Shown piece after piece: positions 40,315-49,947 of a stretch of DNA of 64,000 bases; within the stretch, counting starts at the first letter, position 1; each line of letters begins with the position of its first letter. The DNA lies in contig CBFICL010000001.1 of assembly GCA_965661165.1 (NCBI GenBank), positions 50,565 through 114,564 on the forward strand, read 5' to 3'. Below the pieces are notes generated by a model, which saw only the letters and a program-made list of their open reading frames with translations, had not been told where the DNA came from and did no database searches. A program made the position numbers and the translations under genes. Origin of the DNA: Hepatobacter sp965661165 (GTDB lineage: Bacteria > Pseudomonadota > Alphaproteobacteria > Holosporales > Hepatobacteraceae).

Positions 40315-41972
40315 GGCACAGACCTTTCATGGGGCAAGAAAGATTTCCAGCCTGTTGCGTGAAGCATATAAGCTGTGGGTTTTAAGGGGTTAGGGGGGGA
40401 GCCAGAGAGAATATGGTTTAACAAAAGTGCGCCGTTTCTTCCCTGATTGGCGATGACGATGGCGAGATCGTGTGTCAATTCATAGGCTACCTGGCTGGAC
40501 GTGAGGTGCTCTTGGGTGTCAAGCAGAAAACTCTTGATCCTTCCTCCAAAAGCCTTGATATAAAAATTTTTGTAAACCAAACACGGTGTGTGTGCATTGT
40601 GCGGATACCAAGAAAAATCAATTTTAAAGACGTCGTGGCCAAGATGCGTGATGGGGAAAGATTCCCGCACTTTACAGGTGTGAAGGACGGTTCCTTGGCT
40701 GCTCTTGAAGTGAGGCGTTTTAAGAAAGTTTCGGGTTATATTTTTTTGTGGTGGCGCAAAAGAAACGGTCACGGCATTGTGAAAAACATCACCACAGCGA
40801 TGGAGAAAATGGCGGCACGTGGCGCGGAGCTGGCGGCGTTCTTGTTTGCATAAGTAGAACATAATGTTTTGAAGCAGTTCCTCAGGAAGACTTTCTAGGA
40901 GGGACCTCTCCTTGGGTTCGATGGCCTCAGGGGGCGCTTTTTTTTCAGATGGCAACAAAGCGTCAAACGCAACATATTCCCGGTAGGGGATCATAGTAAA
41001 TCCCCAGGGTCGCTGGCCTTGGGGAAATGTGCTGTAAGCGGCACAGTCAAAATAAAAGGGGCCCTCTCGATAGATTGCATCAAGACAAAACAGCTCAGCA
41101 CAACCATCAGAAGGGATAATGCCGTGGAAAGAATAATGCTCTTGTCCTCGGGCGCTCTCACGCCATTGGGGATAAAAATCAGTATTTCCTGCATGCAGCG
41201 TGTGAAGCTCAGGCATGTCTTGGAGGGATGCATGCAATGTGATGAGCGAAACTGCAGGATCAAACTCTCTATGAGGGTATATGTCTAAGCTAAGCGTTTG
41301 TGTGTGCGCAAAGCGTCCCAGCCATGATGGTAATAGCGTGTGGGGATTGTTGATAGACAGCTTAAGGGTTTTAATGCCGCTTACAGGTTCAACGTGGACC
41401 CTTTCGAGCGTCACAGGCAATTCTAGGGTTGTGATGTTGGGATAGCCAGCAAGGTTGATCTCTTTGCAAAATGCCGGTTTGAGACTCAAGCGATAGACCT
41501 GTTCTGCATATTTGAGAGGTTTTTTAAGATTCCCGTAAATCATGACCCATGGTTGAAGATCGAGGTTACGTACAATCCCCTCATGGATATGTGTAAAAGG
41601 TCTATTCTCTGGTGCTTGCTCTGCCAAAAATGACAGTACGCTTTCAATGCAGCGCTTAAGTGTTTCAAAAACATCGTGAGGAGTGTCGAGGCGTGAGTGG
41701 GTTTCCAGCACATAGGTATGTGAAAGATGGGTTATCTCCACGCCTTCAAATAACGCATACGAAACCTCACTTTTTATATGTGGCGGGGTGATAGGTGTGT
41801 GCATCGATAGGGAAAAAGAGGACAACAGTGGGGAAGCGTGAGGTGCAGTACGCAGGGTAAAGGTCACAAGATCACCCGTTTCGTTGAGTGCTTCATTGGC
41901 CCCCCAAACCTCAACAACTGTGAAAGCCTTCATCCATAAAGATAATGTTAAAATTATATAAAAATTTATCAT
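40311..41972 (-). CDS. Exported LRR/F-box protein, paralogue of the following gene
   Basis: 553 aa. N-terminal signal peptide-like segment (NFYIILTLSLWMKAFTVVEV), a beta-rich N-terminal domain, LRR-like lines (YPNITTLELPVTLERVHVEP, GIKTLKLSINNPHTLLPSWL, FAHTQTLSLDIYP), an F-box-like motif near residue 363 (LESLPEELLQNIMFYLCKQ, then RRQLRATCRHFLHRCG), and the C-terminal domain shared with its neighbour. A C7 tract (plus strand 40393-40399) lies near the C-terminus. The first gene of a two-gene minus-strand operon; the second starts within its stop codon. Confidence 0.75.
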   Translation of the reverse strand: MINFYIILTLSLWMKAFTVVEVWGANEALNETGDLVTFTLRTAPHASPLLSSFSLSMHTPITPPHIKSEVSYALFEGVEITHLSHTYVLETHSRLDTPHDVFETLKRCIESVLSFLAEQAPENRPFTHIHEGIVRNLDLQPWVMIYGNLKKPLKYAEQVYRLSLKPAFCKEINLAGYPNITTLELPVTLERVHVEPVSGIKTLKLSINNPHTLLPSWLGRFAHTQTLSLDIYPHREFDPAVSLITLHASLQDMPELHTLHAGNTDFYPQWRESARGQEHYSFHGIIPSDGCAELFCLDAIYREGPFYFDCAAYSTFPQGQRPWGFTMIPYREYVAFDALLPSEKKAPPEAIEPKERSLLESLPEELLQNIMFYLCKQERRQLRATCRHFLHRCGDVFHNAVTVSFAPPQKNITRNFLKTPHFKSSQGTVLHTCKVRESFPITHLGHDVFKIDFSWYPHNAHTPCLVYKNFYIKAFGGRIKSFLLDTQEHLTSSQVAYELTHDLAIVIANQGRNGALLLNHILSGSPPNPLKPTAYMLHATGWKSFLPHERSVP

Positions 41973-42245
41973 AATTTTTATTTATAAAAAACAATCAGCC
42001 AATATATGGCAAAAAAAAAAGCAATGAAGGGATATAAAAAAAGCAAGAATCGAAAAAATATAACAATTTTTAGATAATAAGCGATGTGCGTGGCCATGGA
42101 GGTGGTGACGAGCTGAAAGGCTATGTCAAAATAAGATGAGGTTCATATTTTTAGATAAGAGCGTGACAGCCATGGCGCGAGCGGCCATCGATGTGATGGA
42201 GAAATCAAGGGATAATATGAGTGATGTGCGGAGGGATGAGATGTG
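41973..42245. other. AT-rich spacer upstream of the LRR/F-box operon
   Basis: About 270 bases, strongly AT-rich near the F-box start (41973-42080), probably carrying its promoter. The right part has repeated GATG-like words and ATGGC/GCCAT inverted pieces near 42171-42190. No gene recognised. Confidence 0.4.
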
Positions 42246-42698
42246 TTAACCCGAGTAAAGCTCTGCATGCCAACAGGCGTGAGCAGGCACATACCCATAA
42301 AATCCATCATGGTGTATATAAAACCACTGTCCGCAGGTTTTCTTAACGGTTAAAATCGCGCCTTTTTTCACAAAAGCACAGGCGGTCGATATGTTCTGGG
42401 GGCGCTGTCTCAGCAAAATGTCTTTTGCGACATACACAAACTTTTTGTTCCACACGAGGCTTTTGTGGATCCACCCTGTTCCGCCCCAGGGGTCTTCAAC
42501 CTTGCGCCATACATCAAACTTTTCAATTACCCGCAGCGGCGTTGTGGGATAAAGCAAAACCCATCGCGCAGGATAATATTTTCCCGGGCCCGCGCGCAAA
42601 TTTGCCTGCTTGCTTTTCAAGGATACCACGGCGCTTTGGGCGTTCAGGCAAGAGATGCCGGCCAACGTGATCAAGGCTGTGTAAATCCACTGTCTCAT
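42246..42698 (-). CDS. Exported bacterial SH3-domain protein
   Basis: 150 aa from ATG 42698, one base after the dapA stop (TAAcATG). A signal peptide (RQWIYTALITLAGISCLNAQSA) is followed by two SH3b-like units: SKQANLRAGPGKYYPARWVL with WRKVEDPWGGTGWIHKSLV, and KDILLRQRPQNISTACAFV with GQWFYIHHDGFYGYVP. This matches the alphaproteobacterial SH3_4 (DUF1058) type. Probably binds peptidoglycan in the periplasm. Likely co-transcribed with dapA. Confidence 0.88.
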   Translation of the reverse strand: MRQWIYTALITLAGISCLNAQSAVVSLKSKQANLRAGPGKYYPARWVLLYPTTPLRVIEKFDVWRKVEDPWGGTGWIHKSLVWNKKFVYVAKDILLRQRPQNISTACAFVKKGAILTVKKTCGQWFYIHHDGFYGYVPAHACWHAELYSG

Positions 42699-42699
42699 G

Positions 42700-43572
42700 T
42701 TAAACAAGCTCAAGTTGTTTCATGCAATTGGATAGGGCATCTTTTTCAGCGGCCTTAAGCGCAGAAAACGGCAGTCGCGTGCTGCCATCCCCCCATCCTT
42801 TGAGGGCACACATATAGTTGATGGCCTGAGGATTCGGGTGAAGGCCTAAAGCTCTATGGAGCTTTTCCAGGGGTTCCTGAAGCTTTTGGACGGTGGCAAG
42901 ATCTTGGTTTTGCCAGGCCTGCCAATGACGCACGTAAAGCTCTGGGGCAATGCCAGCGCCAACACTGATCACCCCCTGTCCTCCCATGGCTAGAAAAGCC
43001 GTCCACGTGCCGTCATTGCCACTTAATAAAGACCATGAGGTGATGTTTTTGAGGGTGAGAATTCTTTCAAGCGATGGAGATGATTCCTTAAGACCCACGA
43101 CGCGCGGTAAATGCGCCAAGTTGCCAAGCAGTGAAAGGGACAGTTCAAAACCCAAGCGACCGGGGTTGTTGTAAAGCAAGATAAGAAAATCAGATTCGTT
43201 GTGAATATTTTCAAAATAGTTTTGCAGGCCTTGTAAATCTGGTTTGACATAGTAGGGAGGCGAGACAAGTAAGCCTGTGGCGCCGCCCATGCGCGCCGAC
43301 TGTATTTGCATGAACGCTTCTTCCAGGTGAGCAGCATTAATTCCCATAAACACGGGCGCATCCCCAAAAACATCACGGGCCACAGAGCACAGGTGCGTGC
43401 GCTCATCGGGTGTGAGGGTGAGGCCTTCGCCTGTCGTCCCGCCAACAACCACACCAGAAACCCCGGCCTCTTTCAGAAAGTGGAGGTGTTTTTCATAGGC
43501 GCTTGTTGCTAACTTGCCCTTCACAAACGGCGTGATAACAGCAGGGAAAACACCTGAAAGGGAAGAAGACAT
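42700..43572 (-). CDS. dapA: 4-hydroxy-tetrahydrodipicolinate synthase
   Basis: Condenses pyruvate and aspartate semialdehyde in the lysine/meso-diaminopimelate pathway, here mainly for peptidoglycan. Start placed at ATG 43572 (290 aa; MSSSLSGVFPAVITPF); 22 upstream residues are unlike DapA. Motifs: GGTTGEGLTLT (pyruvate site), LLYNNPGR (catalytic Tyr), GLKESS (Schiff-base Lys). Divergent from slt, the common alphaproteobacterial neighbourhood. Confidence 0.95.
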   Translation of the reverse strand: MSSSLSGVFPAVITPFVKGKLATSAYEKHLHFLKEAGVSGVVVGGTTGEGLTLTPDERTHLCSVARDVFGDAPVFMGINAAHLEEAFMQIQSARMGGATGLLVSPPYYVKPDLQGLQNYFENIHNESDFLILLYNNPGRLGFELSLSLLGNLAHLPRVVGLKESSPSLERILTLKNITSWSLLSGNDGTWTAFLAMGGQGVISVGAGIAPELYVRHWQAWQNQDLATVQKLQEPLEKLHRALGLHPNPQAINYMCALKGWGDGSTRLPFSALKAAEKDALSNCMKQLELV

Positions 43573-43802
43573 AAACCATTTGTATCCATGAGCGCTCACC
43601 CGACATCGTATACGTATAACTCCGATAGATCTAGACACTTTGTGTGATCACGTACGTGGTATCTTTGTGAAAAAAGAACGCTTTCTTGGCGGCCCTTCAA
43701 AGGAAGGACGCGTGCCCTCTTTTTTGTGCTTTTTCTGAAGGAATGCTAATGATTTTATGCTAGAGTAGGGGGGATATATTGTTGACCTTGATGCAAGGAA
43801 CT

Positions 43803-45782
43803 ATGCGCATAACGTCGTCTTTTTTGGTAAAGAATGTGTTCGGCAAGGTGGCGCTATGTGGGCTTTTTTTTATGCTATGTGGGAGCACGGTGCTCGCGCA
43901 AACGGTTTCTGACAAAAAGGCTCAACAAATGCTTCAACACTCTTTTGAGCAAGATACGTCTTTTGGTGATGTGAGCGTGGTGGCAGACCCGTTGATCAGG
44001 GACGTGGTGATCTGGACGCGCCTTCAAAAGAACATGGATGTGCCTTATGGCGATGTTTTTGGATTAATGAAACGGCGCGGTCATTGGCCGGGCTTGGTTG
44101 CGGTGCAAATCCGCCTTGAAAAAAGAATGGTGGATGACCCCTTGCCACTGCGTGATGTGTTGGCGTTTTTTGAGGCAAGACCGCCCTTAAGTCCCACGGG
44201 TAAGTTGTTGTATGCCGAGGCACTGTATAAAGCCAAAAAGCGTCAGCGTTTATCGACGGTGGCAAAAGAATATTGGCTGACGTCAGGCTTTACGGAAGAG
44301 CAAGAAAAACAGTTTTTTTCCCTGACCCGTCCATGGCTCACGCAACACCATCATGAGCAACGATTGCGGCACCTGATCATCGCCAGAGATGTGGAGAGCG
44401 CCCGGCGTATGTTGCCAAGGGTCTCAAAGTCGTGGCGCGCCCGGGGCAAAACATGCATTGCACTTTTAGACCCCAAAGCCACCCCGCCGCGTTATCGTTC
44501 CCTGGTGCATGGGGGTCGCATGGAAGAGCTGGTCGCGTGGTCTTATATGCGCTATTTGGCCCGCACGCGCCAATTTCGCAACGTGCCAGATGTGTTTGCT
44601 TATTTGCCTAAACACCTTGAGGATCCTGAGTTATTTCACAGTTTACGCATTATGTCGGCGCGCGAGCTTTTGGAAATGGGTCGCTATCGTGAAGCGGTTC
44701 GCCTTCTTAACAACCACCAGATTGCTTCCACAAAAATTCTTATGTATTCAGACATTCAATGGCATTTGGGGTGGGTGTGGTTTTCTTTTTTGGATAACCC
44801 TCAGAAGGCGCGACCTTATTTTGAGCGGTTTTTAAAAGTTGTGAAAACGCCCATCAGTCTTTCGCGGGGCCATTATTGGATGGGCCGTTTATACGAAACA
44901 GAAAAAAAGAAAGACAAATCAACATGGCACTATCGGAAAGCCTCGCGCCACAAAGCCGCTTTTTATGGGCAGCTTGCCAGCTATAAGCTGGGGGTCACCC
45001 CCGTTCCAACCTTAAAAGGCTTACCGGCGGTGCCCACGGCAGTGCGCAAAAAACTGAATCAGCAAAGTTGTGCGAAAGCGGCGCGTCTTCTCAGCACGTT
45101 GGGCCCTGACGGGATGATCTGCACGAAGATGTTTTTACAAACCCTTGTGCCGCGCATGAAAACGCCTATGCAGAAAAAAGCCCTGTTGCGCTTGGCGCAT
45201 GACATTCATCCCAGCGTGGTGGTGGATATTTCACGGGCGTTTTGGATTAAGGGTGACCCTTTTGTGCCCATGCGATGTTCTTATCCTTTATGCAAGCTGC
45301 CTAACCTGTCTCGCGAGGATAAAGCCGTGGCGCTAGCTATCATCTATAAAGAAACGCGTTTTGATCCTTATGTGATTGGTGATGCGGGTGAAAAGGGCTT
45401 AATGCAGGTGATGCCTAACACAGCTGTGATGGAAGCCAAAGCCCTTAATGTGCATCATCATCCCGATAAGCTGTCTGAGCCGGCCCATAACATTCTGCTA
45501 GGGATGGCCCATTTTAAGCGGCATCAAAAACAATTTAACTTTCATCCTCTCACCATTTCGGCTTATAACGCCGGTGCTAAGGCCGTGCTAGGGTGGGAGA
45601 AAAGGATTTTTTCAAAAAAGCGGACGGTTTTCCACAAACGCTTTCCACGCTTTATTGATTATTATGTCAACTTGACGGAGTCTGTGCCCTATGAGTCCAC
45701 GCGCGGTTATGTGCAGCGGTTTTTGGAAACCTATGCTATTTACCGCAGTCGCCTCAACCTGCCTTTTGTATTGAAGAGCTAG
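43803..45782 (+). CDS. slt: Soluble lytic murein transglycosylase
   Basis: Cleaves peptidoglycan glycan strands in the periplasm. ATG 43803 (659 aa) begins a signal peptide (VALCGLFFMLCGSTVLAQ). A long alpha-superhelical region is followed by the catalytic SLT domain: YKETRFDPYVIGDAGEKGLM (catalytic Glu), QVMPNTA, ILLGMAHFKRH and ISAYNAGAKAVLGW. The final RFPRFIDYYVNLTESVPYES is typical of Slt70-like proteins. Two further in-frame starts (43779, 43791) exist upstream. Confidence 0.93.
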   Translation: MRITSSFLVKNVFGKVALCGLFFMLCGSTVLAQTVSDKKAQQMLQHSFEQDTSFGDVSVVADPLIRDVVIWTRLQKNMDVPYGDVFGLMKRRGHWPGLVAVQIRLEKRMVDDPLPLRDVLAFFEARPPLSPTGKLLYAEALYKAKKRQRLSTVAKEYWLTSGFTEEQEKQFFSLTRPWLTQHHHEQRLRHLIIARDVESARRMLPRVSKSWRARGKTCIALLDPKATPPRYRSLVHGGRMEELVAWSYMRYLARTRQFRNVPDVFAYLPKHLEDPELFHSLRIMSARELLEMGRYREAVRLLNNHQIASTKILMYSDIQWHLGWVWFSFLDNPQKARPYFERFLKVVKTPISLSRGHYWMGRLYETEKKKDKSTWHYRKASRHKAAFYGQLASYKLGVTPVPTLKGLPAVPTAVRKKLNQQSCAKAARLLSTLGPDGMICTKMFLQTLVPRMKTPMQKKALLRLAHDIHPSVVVDISRAFWIKGDPFVPMRCSYPLCKLPNLSREDKAVALAIIYKETRFDPYVIGDAGEKGLMQVMPNTAVMEAKALNVHHHPDKLSEPAHNILLGMAHFKRHQKQFNFHPLTISAYNAGAKAVLGWEKRIFSKKRTVFHKRFPRFIDYYVNLTESVPYESTRGYVQRFLETYAIYRSRLNLPFVLKS

Positions 45783-45930
45783 GTGGGACGCAAAACGGCC
45801 AATCACGTTGTTTTCGTATTGTTTTTAGATCTACTTTCCCTTGTTTTCCTATCTTGTGGCGTGAGAGAGGCGGTGGCCTTATCACGTGTGATCTGCCTCA
45901 AGTAGCCGCGGGCGCATGGTGAAAAAAATG

Positions 45931-45950
45931 CACATTGCGTGCTTTTTTTG
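45931..45950 (+). terminator. Weak rho-independent terminator candidate after slt
   Basis: Short stem GCAC/GTGC with a 5-base loop followed by seven T, about 150 bases after the slt stop. The stem is only four base pairs. Confidence 0.35.
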
Positions 45951-46001
45951 TAGAGAAAAATTGCGTACCATCAAAAGCGTGTTACCTATGGAGAAAACGC
46001 T

Positions 46002-46553
46002 TTGATTCATACGCAAAAGGACATATGGTACGGGACCACCGTCTTGTTGGTACGCCAAAAGCAAGACGTTGTGATGGTGGCTGACGGCCAGGTTTCGCTG
46101 GGCAACACCATTGTGAAACACAGCGCCTCTAAGGTGCGTGCATTGTTGGACGGCAAAGCTGTGGTGGGTTTTGCGGGGGCCACGGCCGATGCCTTTACCC
46201 TTTTTGAGCGCTTAGAGAAAAAACTGGAGCAATATCCCCAACAGCTTTCACGGGCTTGTGTCGAGCTTGCGCAAGAGTGGCGCACCGATCGCTATTTAAG
46301 GCGCCTCGAAGCCATGCTGGCCGTGGCCAATCATAAGCACGGGTTTATTCTCACGGGATCAGGTGATGTGCTTGAACCAGAAGATGGACTGATTGGCATT
46401 GGCTCAGGCGGCACCTATGCTCTGGCGGCTGCACGCGCCTTGGTGGGGCGGGGGCTTTCTTCCGAAGAGGTGGCCAAAACAGCCATGAAAATTGCGGCCG
46501 ATATTTGTGTCTATACCAACACACATCTTGTTATGGAAAAGATTAGCTCATGA
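46002..46553 (+). CDS. hslV: ATP-dependent protease subunit HslV
   Basis: Proteasome-like peptidase of HslUV. 183 aa from TTG 46002, preceded by GGAG; no in-frame ATG fits. The catalytic threonine is in YGTTVLLVR, so a longer N-terminal propeptide (about 11 residues) than usual would need removal. VADGQVSLGNTIVKHSASKV and GIGSGGTYALAAARAL are family signatures. The last four bases overlap the hslU start (ATGA). Confidence 0.95.
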   Translation: MIHTQKDIWYGTTVLLVRQKQDVVMVADGQVSLGNTIVKHSASKVRALLDGKAVVGFAGATADAFTLFERLEKKLEQYPQQLSRACVELAQEWRTDRYLRRLEAMLAVANHKHGFILTGSGDVLEPEDGLIGIGSGGTYALAAARALVGRGLSSEEVAKTAMKIAADICVYTNTHLVMEKISS

Positions 46554-47905
46554 ACACATCGCAAAACGCGCTTAACCTTGAAAAAAATGTGACAAGCGGC
46601 CTTACGCCTCAAGAGATCGTCGCACAGCTTGATCGTCATGTTGTGGGGCAAAAGGAGGCCAAACGGTCTGTGGCCATTGCGTTACGCAATCGCTGGCGCC
46701 GATTGCAATTGGCTGATGATTTGCGTCATGAAGTTTCTCCCAAACATATTATCATGATCGGCCCCACGGGGTGCGGGAAGACGGCCATTGCCCGCAGGCT
46801 TGCACGTCTGACAGACGCGCCTTTTTTGAAGGTGGAAGCCACAAAATTTACAGAAGTGGGCTATATGGGCCGCGATGTAGAGCAAATTGGGCGTGATCTT
46901 CTCGAAATCGCCATCGAACAAACCAAAGAAAAAATGCGCGCGGATGTGGAGGCGACGGCCCAAAAAAACGCCTCCCATCGCTTGCTGGATGTGCTGGTGG
47001 GCAAGGATGCCAGCCAAGAAACGCGGCAATCGTTCTTAGACAAGCTGACGCGTGGGGAGATCGACGCCAAAGAGGTGGATATCCAGGTGGCAGATCATGG
47101 TACATCAGGGATGCCCACGTTTGATATTCCGGGCGTGCCAGGCGCGCAAATGGGGATGATTAATATCAGCGATGTGTTGGGTAAAACCTTGGGTGGTGGG
47201 CGCACGAAAACCTTAAGAACCACCGTCAAAGAGGCTTGGGCCCTGTTTTTTCAAGAGGAAAGCGAAAAACTTTTGGATCAAGAAAAGGCCGTGCGCGAAG
47301 CCATTCGCCTGACCGAGGAAAATGGCATTGTTTTTATTGATGAAATTGACAAAATTTGTAGCCGCAGCAACCGCGCCGGCGGTGATGTGAGCCGCGAGGG
47401 TGTGCAGCGCGATTTATTGCCTTTGTTGGAGGGAACCACCATCAACACCAAGCACGGCACGCTGCAAACAGATCATATTTTATTTATCACCTCAGGGGCT
47501 TTTCACGTGGCAAAACCGTCGGATTTATTGCCCGAGCTTCAGGGGCGCTTGCCCACGCGGGTTGAATTAAAACCGCTGACACAAGAAGATTTTGTGCGTG
47601 TGTTGGTTGAGCCTGAAGCCAGCCTGACGCGTCAATACACAGAGCTTTTGAAAACCGAAGGGGTGGATTTGGTTTTTGCAGAAGATGGCATTGAAGAAAT
47701 CGCCAGCTGCGCCGCGGAGGTAAATGCGTCTATAGAAAACATTGGGGCACGGCGTTTGCAGACTATTCTTGAACGTCTCTTAGAAAGCATTAGCTTTGAC
47801 GCCCCCGCTTGCGCAGGAGAGCAGGTCTTGGTTGATGCTGCTTATGTGCAAGATAAGGTAGGTTCTTTGGTGAAAAGCACAGATCTTTCTCGTTTTATTC
47901 TTTAG
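46550..47905 (+). CDS. hslU: HslUV protease ATPase subunit HslU
   Basis: AAA+ unfoldase that feeds HslV. The 451 aa protein has the HslU N-terminus (LTPQEIVAQLDRHVVGQKEA), Walker A GPTGCGKTAIARRL, the variable I-domain (about residues 110-230), Walker B GIVFIDEIDKIC, RVELKPLT, and the C-terminal VGSLVKSTDLSRFIL tail that inserts into HslV. Translationally coupled to hslV. pepP starts seven bases after its stop. Confidence 0.97.
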   Translation: MNTSQNALNLEKNVTSGLTPQEIVAQLDRHVVGQKEAKRSVAIALRNRWRRLQLADDLRHEVSPKHIIMIGPTGCGKTAIARRLARLTDAPFLKVEATKFTEVGYMGRDVEQIGRDLLEIAIEQTKEKMRADVEATAQKNASHRLLDVLVGKDASQETRQSFLDKLTRGEIDAKEVDIQVADHGTSGMPTFDIPGVPGAQMGMINISDVLGKTLGGGRTKTLRTTVKEAWALFFQEESEKLLDQEKAVREAIRLTEENGIVFIDEIDKICSRSNRAGGDVSREGVQRDLLPLLEGTTINTKHGTLQTDHILFITSGAFHVAKPSDLLPELQGRLPTRVELKPLTQEDFVRVLVEPEASLTRQYTELLKTEGVDLVFAEDGIEEIASCAAEVNASIENIGARRLQTILERLLESISFDAPACAGEQVLVDAAYVQDKVGSLVKSTDLSRFIL

Positions 47906-47911
47906 GTCATT

Positions 47912-49675
47912 ATGGTCGCCACCTCTACATCGCTTTTAGACTATGCCGCAGACTGTCTCGAGCAGCTTCAAAGCGATGCCATTGTGGTGACAGGCGTGGA
48001 TCGTTTTTTTCAACCCCTTTATGGCGAGCAAGCTTCACCTATCCACTGGCTTACGGGGTTTGATGGCTCATCGGCCACCGTGCTTGTCACAAAAACGAGC
48101 ATAGACCTGATCACCGATGCCCGCTATACGGCCTATGCGAGAAAGAAGGTGCTGCCGGGCGTGCGCGTGTTGGATCAACAAGATACATCTCTTGAAAGCT
48201 TGCTGGCGCAAACTTTTCCCCAAAAAGCCACCATCATTTTTGATCCGTGGCGTGTGTCTGTTGCCTTGTTTAATAAGCTGAGCCAAGCCTTACCCCATCT
48301 TGAGTTTGTGGGGGCCTCGTATGATTTGTTTGAAAAAAAAGCACACCCCTCTTTATCGCCAGGAAATATCTATGTCTTAGACAAGTCAGACGCATCGGTG
48401 TTGCGTGCCTGTATGAAAATCCGGGATAGTCTGGCTGATGATGAGGCGTTGTTTTGCGGTGACTGTGTGTCTCTTTCGTGGCTTGTGGGGCTGAGGCAAC
48501 AAACGCCTTCCTATGTGCCGGCTACAAACATGTATGGTCTTTTGTCAAAGACAAGTTTTTTCTTATGGTGCGATCTGTCTTGTGTGTCAGATGATGTGAG
48601 AGCGTATGTGTCATCCTGGGCCTCACTTCTTCCGCTGGATGATTTTGAGGCCACATTTACATCCATTATGGATATGTCATCGCTCGTCTATGTGCCAGAG
48701 AAAACGCCCTATGAGGTGTGGCGACTTGTGATGCAAGACAAGCGCCCTACGCGCAGCATTGCCAACCCGATAACCCCGCTTCAAATCATCAAAACAGAAA
48801 CAGAGCTTGCCCACCTTAAACAAGCACAACAAAAGGAGGGTGTGGCGTTTAGCCGTCTTTTTTTTGATGTTGACAAGGCCATGTCTGCCCAAACGCCCCT
48901 TACGGAGTGGGATATTGTCAGCCGCCTGGAAGAGATTCGCCAAGAGCAGCGCTCTTATAAGGGGCCCAGTTTCCCCACCATTGCTTCCACAGGTGTGAAT
49001 GGGGCTTTTGTGCATTATCATCCGAAACAAGGTCAATCGGCCCCGTTAATCCCGGGGCATATATTATTGGTGGATGCAGGGGGGCACTATTGGCCGGGCG
49101 GCACCACCGATACAACACGCACAGTGGCTTTAGGGGATATACATGACCCCTATATCTCAGCGGCTTATACCCGCGTGCTTAAGGGCATGATCGCCCATAC
49201 GTGTGCTGTGTTTCCTGAAAAAACCCGCGGCATTCACTTAGAAGCCTTGGCCAGACAGTTTTTGTGGCAAGAAGGGCTTGATTATGCCCACGCCACAGGC
49301 CATGGGGTGGGGTATTTTTTAAATGTGCATGAGCCCCCCACCTTAAGTGGGCGTGATGATGGCATTGCCCTCAAACCGGGCATGACGGTTACCTGCGAGC
49401 CTGGCTATTACCGAGAAGGGGCTTTTGGGATGCGCCTTGAAAACATGATGTCTGTCGTGCCCGCCTCCCTTAAGGGGTTTTTGACCTTTGAGGTATTGAC
49501 GCTGGTGCCGTTTGATTATCGTTTAATTGATCTGCGTGCCCTCACACCTGCAGAAATGGCCTGGATGAATCACTATCACGACACGGTGTTTGATACGATT
49601 TCGCCTTTACTTGGTGAAACTTCTCTGCAAAACTGGCTGCAGGCGAAAACATCACCCTTGGAGATTCTTTCATGA
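47912..49675 (+). CDS. pepP: Xaa-Pro aminopeptidase (M24B)
   Basis: 587 aa, the three-domain APP1-like form: two creatinase N-terminal domains (HWLTGFDGSSATVLVT, ITDARYTAYARKKV) and a C-terminal M24 metallopeptidase. Metal ligands and catalytic residues are seen in LVDAGGHYWPGGTTDTTRT, HATGHGVGYFLNVHEPP and TCEPGYYREGAFGMRLENMM. Removes N-terminal residues before proline. Follows hslU by seven bases and overlaps xseB by four. Confidence 0.92.
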   Translation: MVATSTSLLDYAADCLEQLQSDAIVVTGVDRFFQPLYGEQASPIHWLTGFDGSSATVLVTKTSIDLITDARYTAYARKKVLPGVRVLDQQDTSLESLLAQTFPQKATIIFDPWRVSVALFNKLSQALPHLEFVGASYDLFEKKAHPSLSPGNIYVLDKSDASVLRACMKIRDSLADDEALFCGDCVSLSWLVGLRQQTPSYVPATNMYGLLSKTSFFLWCDLSCVSDDVRAYVSSWASLLPLDDFEATFTSIMDMSSLVYVPEKTPYEVWRLVMQDKRPTRSIANPITPLQIIKTETELAHLKQAQQKEGVAFSRLFFDVDKAMSAQTPLTEWDIVSRLEEIRQEQRSYKGPSFPTIASTGVNGAFVHYHPKQGQSAPLIPGHILLVDAGGHYWPGGTTDTTRTVALGDIHDPYISAAYTRVLKGMIAHTCAVFPEKTRGIHLEALARQFLWQEGLDYAHATGHGVGYFLNVHEPPTLSGRDDGIALKPGMTVTCEPGYYREGAFGMRLENMMSVVPASLKGFLTFEVLTLVPFDYRLIDLRALTPAEMAWMNHYHDTVFDTISPLLGETSLQNWLQAKTSPLEILS

Positions 49676-49947
49676 GTAATCCTTCAGATAAGCCAATTTT
49701 TGCGCACACGGGGGAGGGCGATCTTTCTTTTGAGCAAGGGCTTAAAGAGCTTGAAGCGATTGTAACCCAAATGGAGGAAGGACGTGTGAGCCTTGAGGAG
49801 GCCGTCTCTCTTTATGAGCGGGGCGTGGCGCTTCAAAAGCGCTGCAGCCAGCAGCTGGAGGGGGCGCGTTTGCGTATTGAGAAACTTTCTCTTACCCCAG
49901 AGGGTGAGATCGTTCAAGAACCTTTTGAGGCGCCTTCGTCTTCGTGA
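49672..49947 (+). CDS. xseB: Exodeoxyribonuclease VII small subunit
   Basis: 91 aa with the XseB helical hairpin (FEQGLKELEAIVTQMEEG, VSLEEAVSLYERGVALQKRC). Overlaps the pepP stop by four bases. Its last 56 bases overlap the convergent MFS transporter gene. The large subunit xseA is not in the window. Confidence 0.93.
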   Translation: MSNPSDKPIFAHTGEGDLSFEQGLKELEAIVTQMEEGRVSLEEAVSLYERGVALQKRCSQQLEGARLRIEKLSLTPEGEIVQEPFEAPSSS

